64,000 nt of DNA from contig CAKQYS010000002.1 in NCBI GenBank assembly GCA_934293375.1, positions 219,598 to 283,597 on the forward strand, read 5' to 3'. Both the position numbers and the translations under genes were made by a program. This DNA comes from an uncultured Lachnospiraceae bacterium. Lineage in GTDB: Bacteria; Bacillota; Clostridia; Lachnospirales; Lachnospiraceae. Every line of letters begins with the position of its first letter. Within the stretch, counting starts at the first letter, position 1. This document shows positions 35,950 through 44,420 of this stretch, piece by piece. The notes under the pieces were generated by a model. It worked only from the letters and a program-made list of their open reading frames with translations, was not told where the DNA came from and ran no database searches.

Positions 35950-37644
35950 ATGTTACTGAATTTACATGTGAAGAATATGATGCTGATTGAAAATGTAGAT
36001 ATCAGCTTTACAGATCATTTGAATATTTTAACGGGTGAAACAGGTGCCGGAAAGTCTATTATTATAGGATCCATTGCATTGGCACTTGGTGGGCGTACGA
36101 ACAAGGATATGATCCGCAAGGGTTGTGAGTATGGTCAGGTAGAATTGTTGTTTGCAATTGAAAATCCGGATACAACAATGCAGCTTCGTGAGTTGGGAGT
36201 CGAAGTGCCGGATGGGGAGCTTCTGATCAGCCGGACACTTTATGAGAGCCGGGTGGTCAATAAGCTGAATGACGAGACGGTGACCGCTGCCAGACTTCGG
36301 AGTGTTTCGGAGATCCTTCTGGATATGCATGCCCAGAATGAGCAGCAGTCACTTGCCAAGAAGGGATATCAGATGGGAATTCTGGATCGGTATGGTGAAT
36401 GTGATATTGCTCCATTGTGCAACAAGGTGTCTGCAGCGTATCATATGTATAGGAAGGCGAAGGAAGCCTATGATGGCTGTTGTTTAAGTGATGCTGAACA
36501 GAAGCGTAAAATGGATATTTTGTCATATGAGCTTCAGGAAATCCATGCAGCGATGCTGTCACCGGGTGAAGATGAAGTGCTGGAGCGGGATTATAACCGC
36601 ATGAAGAATAGCAGAGAGCTGATGGAATATATTGCACAGGTGTATGCGATTACCGGTTATGAGAATGATGGCAGTGCGGGCAGTCAGATCAGTACTGCAT
36701 GTGGTGCAATGAACAGAGCCGGAGAGATTGATGATAGTCTGTCATCGCTGAATGGACAGCTGGCTGATATTGAATCTTATATTTCGGATTTTAATCGTGA
36801 GATTGCAGATTATATTGACGGCCTGCAGTTTGATGAATCAAGCTTTGTCCAGATCGAGCAGAGACTGGATACCATAAATAGCCTGAAAATGAAATATGGC
36901 GACAGTATTGAGACAATACTGGAATATGCACAGGCAAAGCAGGAGGAATATGATGCTTTACTGGATTATGATGCAATGACTGCGCGGTTGAAAGATGAAT
37001 GTGAGAGGTGTCAAAAACAGTATGAGACATTGGCAGTTCAGCTGTCTGATCAGCGTATTGCATGGGCTAAGAAATTGTCAGAGGCGATCAGGCAGAGCCT
37101 TTTGGATCTGAATTTCCTGAATGTAGAATTTTCGGTTGCGGTACATCCGGTACAGACATATAGTGCATCCGGTATGGATGAGGTAGTCTTCATGATCTCA
37201 ACCAATGTCGGTGAAAAGATGAGACCGCTCGCAGAGACAGCATCCGGTGGTGAGAAGTCAAGAGTCATGCTGGCAATCAAAGCAGTGTTGGCTGATACCG
37301 ATGCGATTGATACGCTGATCTTTGATGAGATTGATGTCGGTATCAGTGGAAGAACGGCACAAAAGGTTTCTGAGAAGCTCTATCAGATTGCTATGCACCA
37401 TCAAGTGATCAGTATTACGCATTTGCCGCAGATTGCAGCTATGGCCGATGCACATTATTGTATTGAGAAACATGTGGAAAATGATAAGACAGTGACACGC
37501 ATCCGACATCTGACGGAGGATGAAACTGTAGAGGAGCTGGCCAGATTGATTGGTGGTGTAGAGATTACAGATACTGTGATCGGCAGTGCAAAAGAGATGA
37601 AATTAATGGCAGATCAGATTAAGGAAAATCTTGCAAAACTATAA
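35950..37644 (+). CDS. recN: DNA repair protein RecN
   Basis: An SMC-like ATPase in double-strand break repair, 564 residues. Walker A is GETGAGKSII near the N-terminus, coiled-coil arms span about residues 150-400, and the ABC signature ASGGEKSRVMLAIK and Walker B TLIFDEIDVGISG follow. ATG 35950 with GAAAGGAAG upstream is used; the frame is open from 35932. Confidence 0.97.
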   Translation: MLLNLHVKNMMLIENVDISFTDHLNILTGETGAGKSIIIGSIALALGGRTNKDMIRKGCEYGQVELLFAIENPDTTMQLRELGVEVPDGELLISRTLYESRVVNKLNDETVTAARLRSVSEILLDMHAQNEQQSLAKKGYQMGILDRYGECDIAPLCNKVSAAYHMYRKAKEAYDGCCLSDAEQKRKMDILSYELQEIHAAMLSPGEDEVLERDYNRMKNSRELMEYIAQVYAITGYENDGSAGSQISTACGAMNRAGEIDDSLSSLNGQLADIESYISDFNREIADYIDGLQFDESSFVQIEQRLDTINSLKMKYGDSIETILEYAQAKQEEYDALLDYDAMTARLKDECERCQKQYETLAVQLSDQRIAWAKKLSEAIRQSLLDLNFLNVEFSVAVHPVQTYSASGMDEVVFMISTNVGEKMRPLAETASGGEKSRVMLAIKAVLADTDAIDTLIFDEIDVGISGRTAQKVSEKLYQIAMHHQVISITHLPQIAAMADAHYCIEKHVENDKTVTRIRHLTEDETVEELARLIGGVEITDTVIGSAKEMKLMADQIKENLAKL

Positions 37645-37678
37645 TCAATCATATATTTCTTGGAAAATCAACCATAAT

Positions 37679-37711
37679 AACAGCAGAGATTTTTATCTCT
37701 GCTGTTTTTTT
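37679..37711 (+). terminator. Intrinsic terminator after recN
   Basis: Perfect stem CAGCAGAGAT/ATCTCTGCTG with loop TTTT and a following run of seven T; the AA before the stem can pair with the first Ts. It closes the operon before spoIVB. Confidence 0.93.
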
Positions 37712-37730
37712 GACTGTAATCAAAAAATAT

Positions 37731-37757
37731 AGGCAATTGAGAGTTTCGCAATTGCCT
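37731..37757 (+). mobile_element. 27-bp palindromic mini-element flanked by direct repeats
   Basis: The inverted termini AGGCAATTG and CAATTGCCT enclose AGAGTTTCG. On the left it is flanked by ATCAAAAAATAT (37719-37730) and on the right by the same sequence with one extra A (37758-37770), which looks like a target duplication. Its right 18 bases, ending in GCAATTGCCT, equal the right end of the 284-bp element at 42511-42794 except for one base. It is interpreted as a maximally deleted relative. It sits 33 bp before the spoIVB start. Confidence 0.6.
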
Positions 37758-37789
37758 ATCAAAAAAATATAGGAAAAGGAGTAATTAGG

Positions 37790-39013
37790 ATGTCAAGATA
37801 CCGGAAAGCGTTAGTTATATTATTGATCTGTAATGTGCTGGCTGTATGTGGTATTTATATTGCTACGATTGCACTATCTATTCCGGAAGAAGTATCGGTC
37901 ACGAGCGGTGCAGAATCAAGGTTTTCGTTTAGTGTGCCGGCCAGTGCAGCGGTCTATAAAGCAGAATCTGCCACAGCCTGTCAGACGGTGGATATGCGGC
38001 AGCCATTTATATTGAAGGCGGATACACAGAATATGGAGCTTCGGGTGAATCTGTTCGGCGTGTTGCCATTGAAAAAGGTGACAGTACATGTAGTAGATGA
38101 GAAACAGGTCATGGCGGCAGGTATTCCGATCGGCATCTATGTTCGCACAAAGGGGGTCATGGTGGTTGATCTCGGCGAGGTGAAGGATGTAGATCAGGGA
38201 ATGATCTGTCCGGGTGAGCATATTATGCAGTCCGGGGATTATATATTGGAGATCAATGGTAACACTGTTTCGTCGCGTTATGATGTAATGGATATTCTTA
38301 AGACACTGGATAGCCCGGAGCTTGTGATGCTGATCGAGCGGAATGGCAATACACAGCAGGTGGCGATCAGATGTGCAAATTCAGAGGAAGGCTATAAGCT
38401 CGGTATGTGGGTTCGGGATGATATGCAGGGGATCGGGACCATGACTTATGTGGATGGCAGCAATTATGGGGCATTGGGGCATAGTATTACAGACCAGGAC
38501 ACAGGTAAGCAGGTATCGTTGACAGATAGTACACTGTATCGTGCTACGATATTGAACATAAAAAAAGGGGAATCGGGACATCCGGGGGAACTCGGTGGAA
38601 TGATTCGTTATGGCAGATCTTATGCAATCGGCACCATTACAAAGAATACGGAAAAAGGTATATTTGGCACTTTATATGAAGATACAAGGGTAAACGGTGA
38701 AATGCTGCCTGTAGGATATAAACAGGATGTGAAGAAAGGAAAGGCCTATATTCGTTCGTGTTTATCAGGGGAACAGAAAGATTATGAAATTCAGATCAAA
38801 AAGGTAAATATCGGAAGGGCAGATGATACAAAGGGCATGGAGATAGAGGTGACAGATCCGGAACTGATCGAGCTGACAGGTGGTATTGTACAGGGAATGA
38901 GCGGCAGCCCGATCCTGCAGGATGGCAGGATCATCGGTGCCGTCACACATGTATTTGTAAAGAATCCCACGAAAGGATACGGGATCTTTATTGAGAATAT
39001 GATGGGAGAGTAG
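37790..39013 (+). CDS. spoIVB: Stage IV sporulation protein B, S55 serine peptidase
   Basis: Forespore-secreted signalling protease that triggers pro-sigma-K processing. The 407-residue chain has an N-terminal signal anchor (residues 5-28), a PDZ domain (about 135-190, with GDYILEINGNTVSSRYDV), and the S55 peptidase domain with catalytic His in GALGHSITDQDTG and catalytic Ser in GMSGSPILQDGRIIGAVTH. AAAGGAGTAATTAGG precedes ATG 37790. spo0A, which normally follows, is not present; the next gene is convergent and begins its stop codon on the very next base. Confidence 0.96.
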   Translation: MSRYRKALVILLICNVLAVCGIYIATIALSIPEEVSVTSGAESRFSFSVPASAAVYKAESATACQTVDMRQPFILKADTQNMELRVNLFGVLPLKKVTVHVVDEKQVMAAGIPIGIYVRTKGVMVVDLGEVKDVDQGMICPGEHIMQSGDYILEINGNTVSSRYDVMDILKTLDSPELVMLIERNGNTQQVAIRCANSEEGYKLGMWVRDDMQGIGTMTYVDGSNYGALGHSITDQDTGKQVSLTDSTLYRATILNIKKGESGHPGELGGMIRYGRSYAIGTITKNTEKGIFGTLYEDTRVNGEMLPVGYKQDVKKGKAYIRSCLSGEQKDYEIQIKKVNIGRADDTKGMEIEVTDPELIELTGGIVQGMSGSPILQDGRIIGAVTHVFVKNPTKGYGIFIENMMGE

Positions 39014-40477
39014 TTATTCTTCAACATTCAGCTGTTCGATGCTCTCCATCAGTTCGTTAGCAAGCTTGTCTACCTGCTCTGACGCGTTTAAGTTATCTTC
39101 AGACAGCTGTTGTGTCTGCTGGGAATTCGACATCACTTCTTCACTGATTGCAGAGATGTTGTTGATAGACTCTACAATCTGCTCATTGGAAGAAACGAGC
39201 GTGGACATAATATCTGTCTGCTTGGCAGCGGCAGATCTGACATTGTCAATACATCCGGCGATGTCTTTGAAGGTCTTCTCGGTTTCAAAGATCAGATCAT
39301 TTTGTTCAGCATTCATCTGTGTCATAGTGTCGACGATGGAAGATGCTTCATCAGCCTTTTGCTGGAGTTCTTCAATGATACGGCTGATGTTGGTAGTGGC
39401 TTCTGCAGTCTGCTGTGCAAGTCCATTGATCTCAGAAGCAACAACAGCAAATCCACGACCGGCTTCACCGGCACGGGCTGCCTCAATGGAAGCGTTTAAG
39501 GCAAGCAGATTTGTCATGCTTGTGATCTCGCTGATGATTGACACAATGTTGCGAACCTGTTCGGCTGTGTCTTTCAACTCTTCCATGTGCGCTAAGACAT
39601 TGGCATTGTTTTCCTTGGTGGTTACAGCACTGGAAGCCAGATCATGAATATGGTCAACACCCTGAGAAACCTTGTCGGTAGTGATGTCGACCAGGTTCGA
39701 GATATCAGAAGATGTGTTTGAGGTATCTGTTATGATATCCTGGATCGTGGCAGTCAGGTTCAGCTGGGATTCAATCAATTCTGTTGTATGAGAGGATCCG
39801 CCGACAATCTCTTCCATGGCACCGGATGTTCTGCCGGAGGCATCGTTTAATATTTGTACCTGTTCGAGCATAGAAGCTGCGTTTTTCTTTACAATCTCAG
39901 ATACAGATGCCATATTGTCGAGAATAACGGACTGGCGTGCTTCTGTCTCCTTGATACTTTGCATGCGGGCATCGTTGATATGTGCGACTGTCTTTGTGGC
40001 GATATATGCAAAAATGCAGGCCAATATTGTTGCGATGACCTGAATTTCCCTGGTTGCAGAGTCAACTGCAGCGTCTCCGTGTGACAACATATCATATACT
40101 GTTGCAATCATGTTCAATATCACTGCAAGGCTGCCAAAAACCAATACATTTTTCGTATCAGAGGTCATTGTAAATGCGATCAGCAGAAGCCATGCATATA
40201 CGAATACGACAGGTGTTGCAGATGTAAATAATACAAAAGCATATGTGATCGAAAATCCACCCATGCAAAGATACCATACAGCCTTTGCATTTTGATCTTT
40301 TTTGTAGATCGCGAGTGCGATCAGCAGCGGTATGATGGTAACAATGCTAAATACTGTGACATAGCCCACCGTACGGGAATGCTTGACTACTTCGAGAACA
40401 TAACATGCGACTAAAATGACGACCATGGTCGACCAGCATGCCAGTAGTCTGCGGTTAATTAATTGATGTTCATTCAT
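39014..40477 (-). CDS. Methyl-accepting chemotaxis protein with membrane-embedded sensor
   Basis: A 487-residue chemoreceptor. The start at 40477 (MNEHQLINRR) follows GGGAGGATT on the minus strand; the frame is open to 40519. Six hydrophobic segments fill about residues 10-180 with no extracellular ligand domain and no obvious HAMP domain. The long signalling helix pair follows, with the hairpin tip close to the MCP consensus: SMTNLLALNASIEAARAGEAGRGFAVVASEI. Signals are therefore probably sensed in or near the membrane. It is convergent with spoIVB with zero intergenic bases. Its own promoter is visible upstream. Confidence 0.93.
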   Translation of the reverse strand: MNEHQLINRRLLACWSTMVVILVACYVLEVVKHSRTVGYVTVFSIVTIIPLLIALAIYKKDQNAKAVWYLCMGGFSITYAFVLFTSATPVVFVYAWLLLIAFTMTSDTKNVLVFGSLAVILNMIATVYDMLSHGDAAVDSATREIQVIATILACIFAYIATKTVAHINDARMQSIKETEARQSVILDNMASVSEIVKKNAASMLEQVQILNDASGRTSGAMEEIVGGSSHTTELIESQLNLTATIQDIITDTSNTSSDISNLVDITTDKVSQGVDHIHDLASSAVTTKENNANVLAHMEELKDTAEQVRNIVSIISEITSMTNLLALNASIEAARAGEAGRGFAVVASEINGLAQQTAEATTNISRIIEELQQKADEASSIVDTMTQMNAEQNDLIFETEKTFKDIAGCIDNVRSAAAKQTDIMSTLVSSNEQIVESINNISAISEEVMSNSQQTQQLSEDNLNASEQVDKLANELMESIEQLNVEE

Positions 40478-40527
40478 AAATCGAATCCTCCCAATATCGT
40501 TCATACTAAAAATACACATATAACAAA

Positions 40528-40556
40528 ATAATAAAATAATAGGCGTTAAATGTCAA
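40528..40556 (-). promoter_or_regulatory. Sigma-A promoter for the chemoreceptor gene
   Basis: On the minus strand TTGACA (40556-40551), 17-bp spacer, TATTAT (40533-40528), about 50 bp before the start codon. The -35 context TTGACATTTAA is identical to that of the divergent polysaccharide promoter. Confidence 0.8.
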
Positions 40557-40662
40557 TGAATAGTGAAAAAAGAAAAAATGTATAAAAATAAATCATGAAT
40601 TGAGATTTCATTGTGAAAAGTTCCAAAAAACGATGAATCGAGTTATTAGTATGTGACATGGG

Positions 40663-40691
40663 TTGACATTTAAAAAAACAGCTTATATAAT
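40663..40691 (+). promoter_or_regulatory. Consensus sigma-A promoter of the polysaccharide operon
   Basis: TTGACA (40663-40668), exactly 17 bp, TATAAT (40686-40691): a perfect match to consensus. It is located 43 bp upstream of the first operon gene in an AT-rich divergent intergenic region. Confidence 0.92.
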
Positions 40692-40734
40692 GAATATTCG
40701 GTGTAAGACTTTTGTGTATAGATAAGGGGATAGT

Positions 40735-41460
40735 ATGATTGATTTTCATTGCCATATACTACCGAAAATGGATGACGGAAGCCATGATTTAGAAGAGTCA
40801 ATGGTACTGATTCATGAGGAGAGGAAGCAGGGGATAGATACAATAGTATTTACACCGCATTTTTATGCTCAAAAAGATTCAGTAGGGCATTTCTTAGAAC
40901 GACGGGCGAATCGTTTCCAATTATTAGAATCAGAGATGAAAAACAATCAAATAACTATGAGGACATATCTGGGTGCAGAAGTGTATTATTTTGGAGGTAT
41001 TGGGAAGGCAGAGATGGTTTCTTCCTTATGTATAGAAGGAACCGGTATTTTGTTGCTTGAGATGCCATTTGTACAGTGGACACAGGCAGTACTTGCAGAT
41101 GTGAAACAGCTGTTGAAACGCGGTATCACAGTTGTGTTGGCACATGTGGAGCGATATTTTCAGTTTCAGAAGGATATGTCGGTCATGAATGAGGTGCTAT
41201 CATTAGATCTGATCGTGCAGCTGAATGCCGGCAGTATCTTAAGCGGAGCCTCTCTTATGCATTTTGCAGGAAGAAAGAAGCAGAAGCAGTGTCTTGCTTT
41301 ATTACGGGAAGAACGCGATGTTCTTCTGGGAACAGATACGCATAATATGACAACGAGACCTCCGAGAATGCGAGAAGCAAGAGATTTGATCCTTAGTAAG
41401 ACCGGACAGGAAAGACTTGACCGGATTGACGGTTTAGGGGAAAGGTTATTAGCGATATGA
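40735..41460 (+). CDS. cpsB: CpsB/YwqE-type protein tyrosine phosphatase (PHP fold)
   Basis: A manganese-dependent phosphatase that dephosphorylates the CpsD kinase and so tunes polysaccharide assembly. The 241-residue PHP-domain chain begins MIDFHCHILPKMDDGSHD with the metal-binding His-x-His, followed by TPHFY, HVERY and the C-terminal DTHN metal site. It is first in the operon, with AGGGGATAG as ribosome site, and overlaps the LCP gene by four bases. Confidence 0.95.
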   Translation: MIDFHCHILPKMDDGSHDLEESMVLIHEERKQGIDTIVFTPHFYAQKDSVGHFLERRANRFQLLESEMKNNQITMRTYLGAEVYYFGGIGKAEMVSSLCIEGTGILLLEMPFVQWTQAVLADVKQLLKRGITVVLAHVERYFQFQKDMSVMNEVLSLDLIVQLNAGSILSGASLMHFAGRKKQKQCLALLREERDVLLGTDTHNMTTRPPRMREARDLILSKTGQERLDRIDGLGERLLAI

Positions 41461-42500
41461 CAAGACGAAAGAAGCTGACAGTGATTGCCGGATGTCTGGC
41501 ATTTGTATTGCTGTTAGGATTGATGTACATAGGACTGCGTGCACTGGATCACAAGGATAGAGTGACCGGTGGGACAGAAGAATATGAAGATGAATATGAA
41601 ACAGACAATGATGCTGAGGTGATCTTCGGCAACAACATATATGTATTACAGCATTCTGTGAAGAGCTACCTTGTGATGGGTACGGATGCGAGCGGTAATG
41701 AGAATAAGACAGGCGAGGACTATCAGGGCTCTATGGCAGATTTTCTGATGCTGATGGTGATTGATGAGACCGATAAAAAATATGGATTTCTGGAATTGAA
41801 CCGCGATACGATCACGGAGATTCCGATGATGGATCAGGATGGGGATGTCATTGAATACGAAGATATGCAGTTGTGTACAGCACATTGGTATGGTGGCAGT
41901 AAGATCCAGAGCTGCCAGAATACAGTCGATACCGTCTCGACATTTCTTCATGGGGCACCGGTGAATGGATATCTGGAGATCCCGATCGACCATATATCCG
42001 ATCTGAATCATGTACTGGAGGGTGTCGAAGTCACATTAGAGGATGACTTCAGCACACAGGATCCGGCGATGACACAGGGAGCGACTTTGACACTGACGGA
42101 TGAACAGGCATATATTTTTCTTCGAAGCCGTATGTCAGTCGGAGATGGAGAAAATACATCCCGTATGAGACGACAGCGTGCCTATCTGCTTGCGGCCTTA
42201 AACAAGATCAGTTCCCAAAATGCGGGGGATGCGAAGTTCATTGCAAAGGCATATAAGCAGATCATGGAGTACGCAACTTCAGATCTGAGCATGAACACGA
42301 TCACGAAGCTGGCAAAGCATCTGGACGAGTATGAGAATCTTGGATTTATCCAGATCAGTGGTGAGAGCACGATCGGTACAGACCGTGTTGGCGATGGCAA
42401 GGAACATACCGAGTTTATTGCGGATGAAGATTCTGTGAAAGATGCAGTGTTTACATTATTTCCATTGGTAGACAGCGGTATCAAGGTGGATGATGAGTAG
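41457..42500 (+). CDS. LytR-CpsA-Psr (LCP) family glycopolymer ligase
   Basis: Membrane-anchored enzyme expected to attach the polysaccharide made by this operon to peptidoglycan. A short cytoplasmic start is followed by a membrane helix (residues 7-29) and an extracellular LCP domain. The domain includes VMGTDASG, the segment SMADFLMLMVIDETDKK, the catalytic-region LNRDT, and a later RSRMSVGDGENTSRMRRQR that fits the Arg-rich polyprenyl phosphate site. 347 residues. Its stop codon lies inside the left 15-bp direct repeat of the following mobile element. Confidence 0.92.
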   Translation: MTRRKKLTVIAGCLAFVLLLGLMYIGLRALDHKDRVTGGTEEYEDEYETDNDAEVIFGNNIYVLQHSVKSYLVMGTDASGNENKTGEDYQGSMADFLMLMVIDETDKKYGFLELNRDTITEIPMMDQDGDVIEYEDMQLCTAHWYGGSKIQSCQNTVDTVSTFLHGAPVNGYLEIPIDHISDLNHVLEGVEVTLEDDFSTQDPAMTQGATLTLTDEQAYIFLRSRMSVGDGENTSRMRRQRAYLLAALNKISSQNAGDAKFIAKAYKQIMEYATSDLSMNTITKLAKHLDEYENLGFIQISGESTIGTDRVGDGKEHTEFIADEDSVKDAVFTLFPLVDSGIKVDDE

Positions 42501-42510
42501 ATTATTACAT

Positions 42511-42794
42511 AGACAATTGCAAAACTCCTTGAAGATGTTGATGTTATGTGCATATTGCACAATGTATCGCAGGCACGCTCTCGCTACTTCATCACGCAGC
42601 GGTACTAAGCAATGTAACACCATGTGCACTAGGCTCGAGAATACCTTGCCAAGTGCACAGGTGTACATTCGCACTAAGCTCAAAAATACTTCGCTAAGTG
42701 CTCATTGCAAGTACCGGCGTTCTTCAAGTACCTGCTTATACATTATGCAATATGCACATAGTCGCAATCGTAATTGAGAGTTTCGCAATTGTCT
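42511..42794 (+). mobile_element. 284-bp non-autonomous mobile element (MITE-like), long hairpin
   Basis: The left end AGACAATTGCAAAACTC and the right end GAGTTTCGCAATTGTCT are inverted repeats with one mismatch. AGTAGATTATTACAT flanks both sides (42496-42510 and 42795-42809), a 15-bp target-type duplication. Inside, 42545-42573 pairs with 42731-42760 with one mismatch and one indel, and further arms pair inward, so nearly the whole element can fold into one long stem. Two 31-bp direct repeats lie at its centre (42626-42656, 42671-42701) and differ by six transitions. There is no coding capacity. It splits the LCP-cpsC junction of an otherwise compact operon, and the cpsC ribosome site lies just beyond the right repeat. 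It accounts for the whole gene-free stretch 42501-42827. Confidence 0.85.
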
Positions 42795-42827
42795 AGTAGA
42801 TTATTACATTAGGAAGGAACACAAGAA

Positions 42828-43619
42828 ATGAACGAACACAAAGAGATAACACAGACACAGCAGGATACCGAGACAGAGATTGACCTGTTGGAGTTGGTTT
42901 TCTATCTAAAGACGAAATTGATGTGGTTGATCGCTGCATTTGTAGCAGGTGCTGTGATTGCAGGTGGTATTACTTATTTTTTGATCACGCCGAAGTATCA
43001 GGCAACATCAAAGATCTATATGGTATCGGCATCTAACGACTCCATTGTGAATCTGTCCGACTTGAATCTTGGCACTTCACTTTCAGAGGATTATGTGGAA
43101 CTTTTGAAGGTAAGACCTGTATTTGAGAGTGTGATCAAGAATCTAGCGTTAGATTATACCTATGAGGAGCTGCTTGGAATGACTACGATCGGGGCACTCA
43201 ATAATACCCGTATTCTAGGGATTACGGTAGAGTCAACAGATCCGGATGAGGCGAAGGAGATTGCCAATGCACTCGCAGACAAGGCAGTATCATATGTGCC
43301 GGATGTGATGGAGACAGCAACACCGAATATCGCAGAGCGTGCGATCACACCGGAAGATAAGAGCTCGCCGAGCCTTGCAAAGAATACATTGATCGGCGCA
43401 TTGCTGTGTCTGATCGTTGCAGCCGGTATCTTTGTGGTACAGTATTTATTGGATGATACATTTAAGTCTGCTGAGGATGTTGAGAAGTTGTTCGGCGTTA
43501 TGCCGCTGACAGTTATCCCTGAAGGAGATATTGCAGGAATCGATGACAAGGCAGAGCAGGAGATCATGAAGCAGAAGAGAAAGAAAAGAAAGCAGAAGGG
43601 AGCCGGAAAGAATGAATAA
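42828..43619 (+). CDS. cpsC: Polysaccharide co-polymerase / chain-length regulator (Wzz, CpsC type)
   Basis: A 263-residue protein with two membrane helices (about residues 33-52 and 185-206) enclosing an extracellular coiled domain, the Wzz plan. A short basic cytoplasmic tail follows the second helix. It is the activating partner for the kinase encoded next; as in other Gram-positive systems, adaptor and kinase are separate proteins. Seven bases or so of overlap couple it to cpsD. AGGAAGGAAC precedes ATG 42828. Confidence 0.93.
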   Translation: MNEHKEITQTQQDTETEIDLLELVFYLKTKLMWLIAAFVAGAVIAGGITYFLITPKYQATSKIYMVSASNDSIVNLSDLNLGTSLSEDYVELLKVRPVFESVIKNLALDYTYEELLGMTTIGALNNTRILGITVESTDPDEAKEIANALADKAVSYVPDVMETATPNIAERAITPEDKSSPSLAKNTLIGALLCLIVAAGIFVVQYLLDDTFKSAEDVEKLFGVMPLTVIPEGDIAGIDDKAEQEIMKQKRKKRKQKGAGKNE

Positions 43620-44343
43620 GAATCAGATTACGATTGAGAATATGCCAGAGCTTCCATATGCAATAGAAGAGGCCGTCAACAGACTTCGGGTGAATATGAC
43701 ATTTCTTGGTGAAAATGTCAAGAAGATCATGGTCATCAGTACGATGCCGGATGAGGGTAAGAGTTTCGTGGCTATGCAGCTGTGGAGACAGATGGCCGAG
43801 ACCGGTGTGGATAGTCTGTTGTTGGATGCAGATATGCGTAAGTCTGTCATGGCAGACAAATACGCAATGAAAAAAGCAGATGGCAGTAAAATATCAGGCA
43901 CATCGTATTATCTTGCAAATGATGTTTCGCTGGATGAGGTGATCCTTAAAACGCAATATGAGCATGGAGATGTTATGCCGAATACAGATAATGTAGTGAA
44001 CCCATCCATTTTGTTAGAGAGTCAGAAGTTTGCTGATACACTGGATGCATTGGCAGAGAAATATCGGTATGTATTTGTAGATGCACCACCGCTGAATCTG
44101 GTATCGGATGGAGAGCGGATCGGTTCGCTATGTGATGGTGCAGTGTTGGTAGTCAGAGGCAATTCTACACCGAGAGGTATCGTGAAGAATTCCATCACGC
44201 AGTTAGAGCGTGCAGGATGTCCGCTGCTTGGCGTGGTTTTAAACCGTGTGAAGGGTTCCGGCAGTGGTTACTATTATAAGCAGTATGGCAGCTATGGGTA
44301 CTATGGAAAGAACTATGGCGGCAGCTACTACGGAGACAAATAA
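43612..44343 (+). CDS. cpsD: CpsD/Wze-type bacterial tyrosine autokinase
   Basis: A cytoplasmic tyrosine kinase that partners CpsC. The 243-residue chain has Walker A in STMPDEGKSFVA, Walker A' in LLLDADMRKS, and Walker B in YVFVDAPPLN. The tail (about residues 219-243) is a Tyr/Gly cluster with ten tyrosines, the autophosphorylation site cluster that CpsB dephosphorylates. The set CpsB-CpsC-CpsD is thus complete in the operon. Confidence 0.95.
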   Translation: MNKNQITIENMPELPYAIEEAVNRLRVNMTFLGENVKKIMVISTMPDEGKSFVAMQLWRQMAETGVDSLLLDADMRKSVMADKYAMKKADGSKISGTSYYLANDVSLDEVILKTQYEHGDVMPNTDNVVNPSILLESQKFADTLDALAEKYRYVFVDAPPLNLVSDGERIGSLCDGAVLVVRGNSTPRGIVKNSITQLERAGCPLLGVVLNRVKGSGSGYYYKQYGSYGYYGKNYGGSYYGDK

Positions 44344-44371
44344 TCTGCAACAGCTATGGATATGCTGTGTT

Positions 44372-44383
44372 CCGCTTCGGCGG
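44372..44383 (+). promoter_or_regulatory. UUCG-capped hairpin upstream of the basic secreted protein gene
   Basis: CCGC-TTCG-GCGG, a short, very stable tetraloop stem followed by TTTA, 29 bp after the cpsD stop. It could be a weak terminator or an mRNA 5'-end stabiliser for the strongly biased gene that follows. Confidence 0.45.
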
Positions 44384-44420
44384 TTTACATAGAGTATTGG
44401 AGAAAGGAGGATAAGGATTC

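Noticed and set aside
39039..39647. 202-codon plus-strand open frame opposite the chemoreceptor gene
   Set aside because: Mirror of the helical signalling domain, rich in Ser/Ala/Cys as expected from reversed heptad codons; no start signal.
42545..42760. CRISPR array at the repeats in the LCP-cpsC gap
   Set aside because: The two 31-bp repeats are imperfect, few, and part of a larger inverted-repeat element with terminal repeats; there are no unique equal-length spacers and no cas genes.
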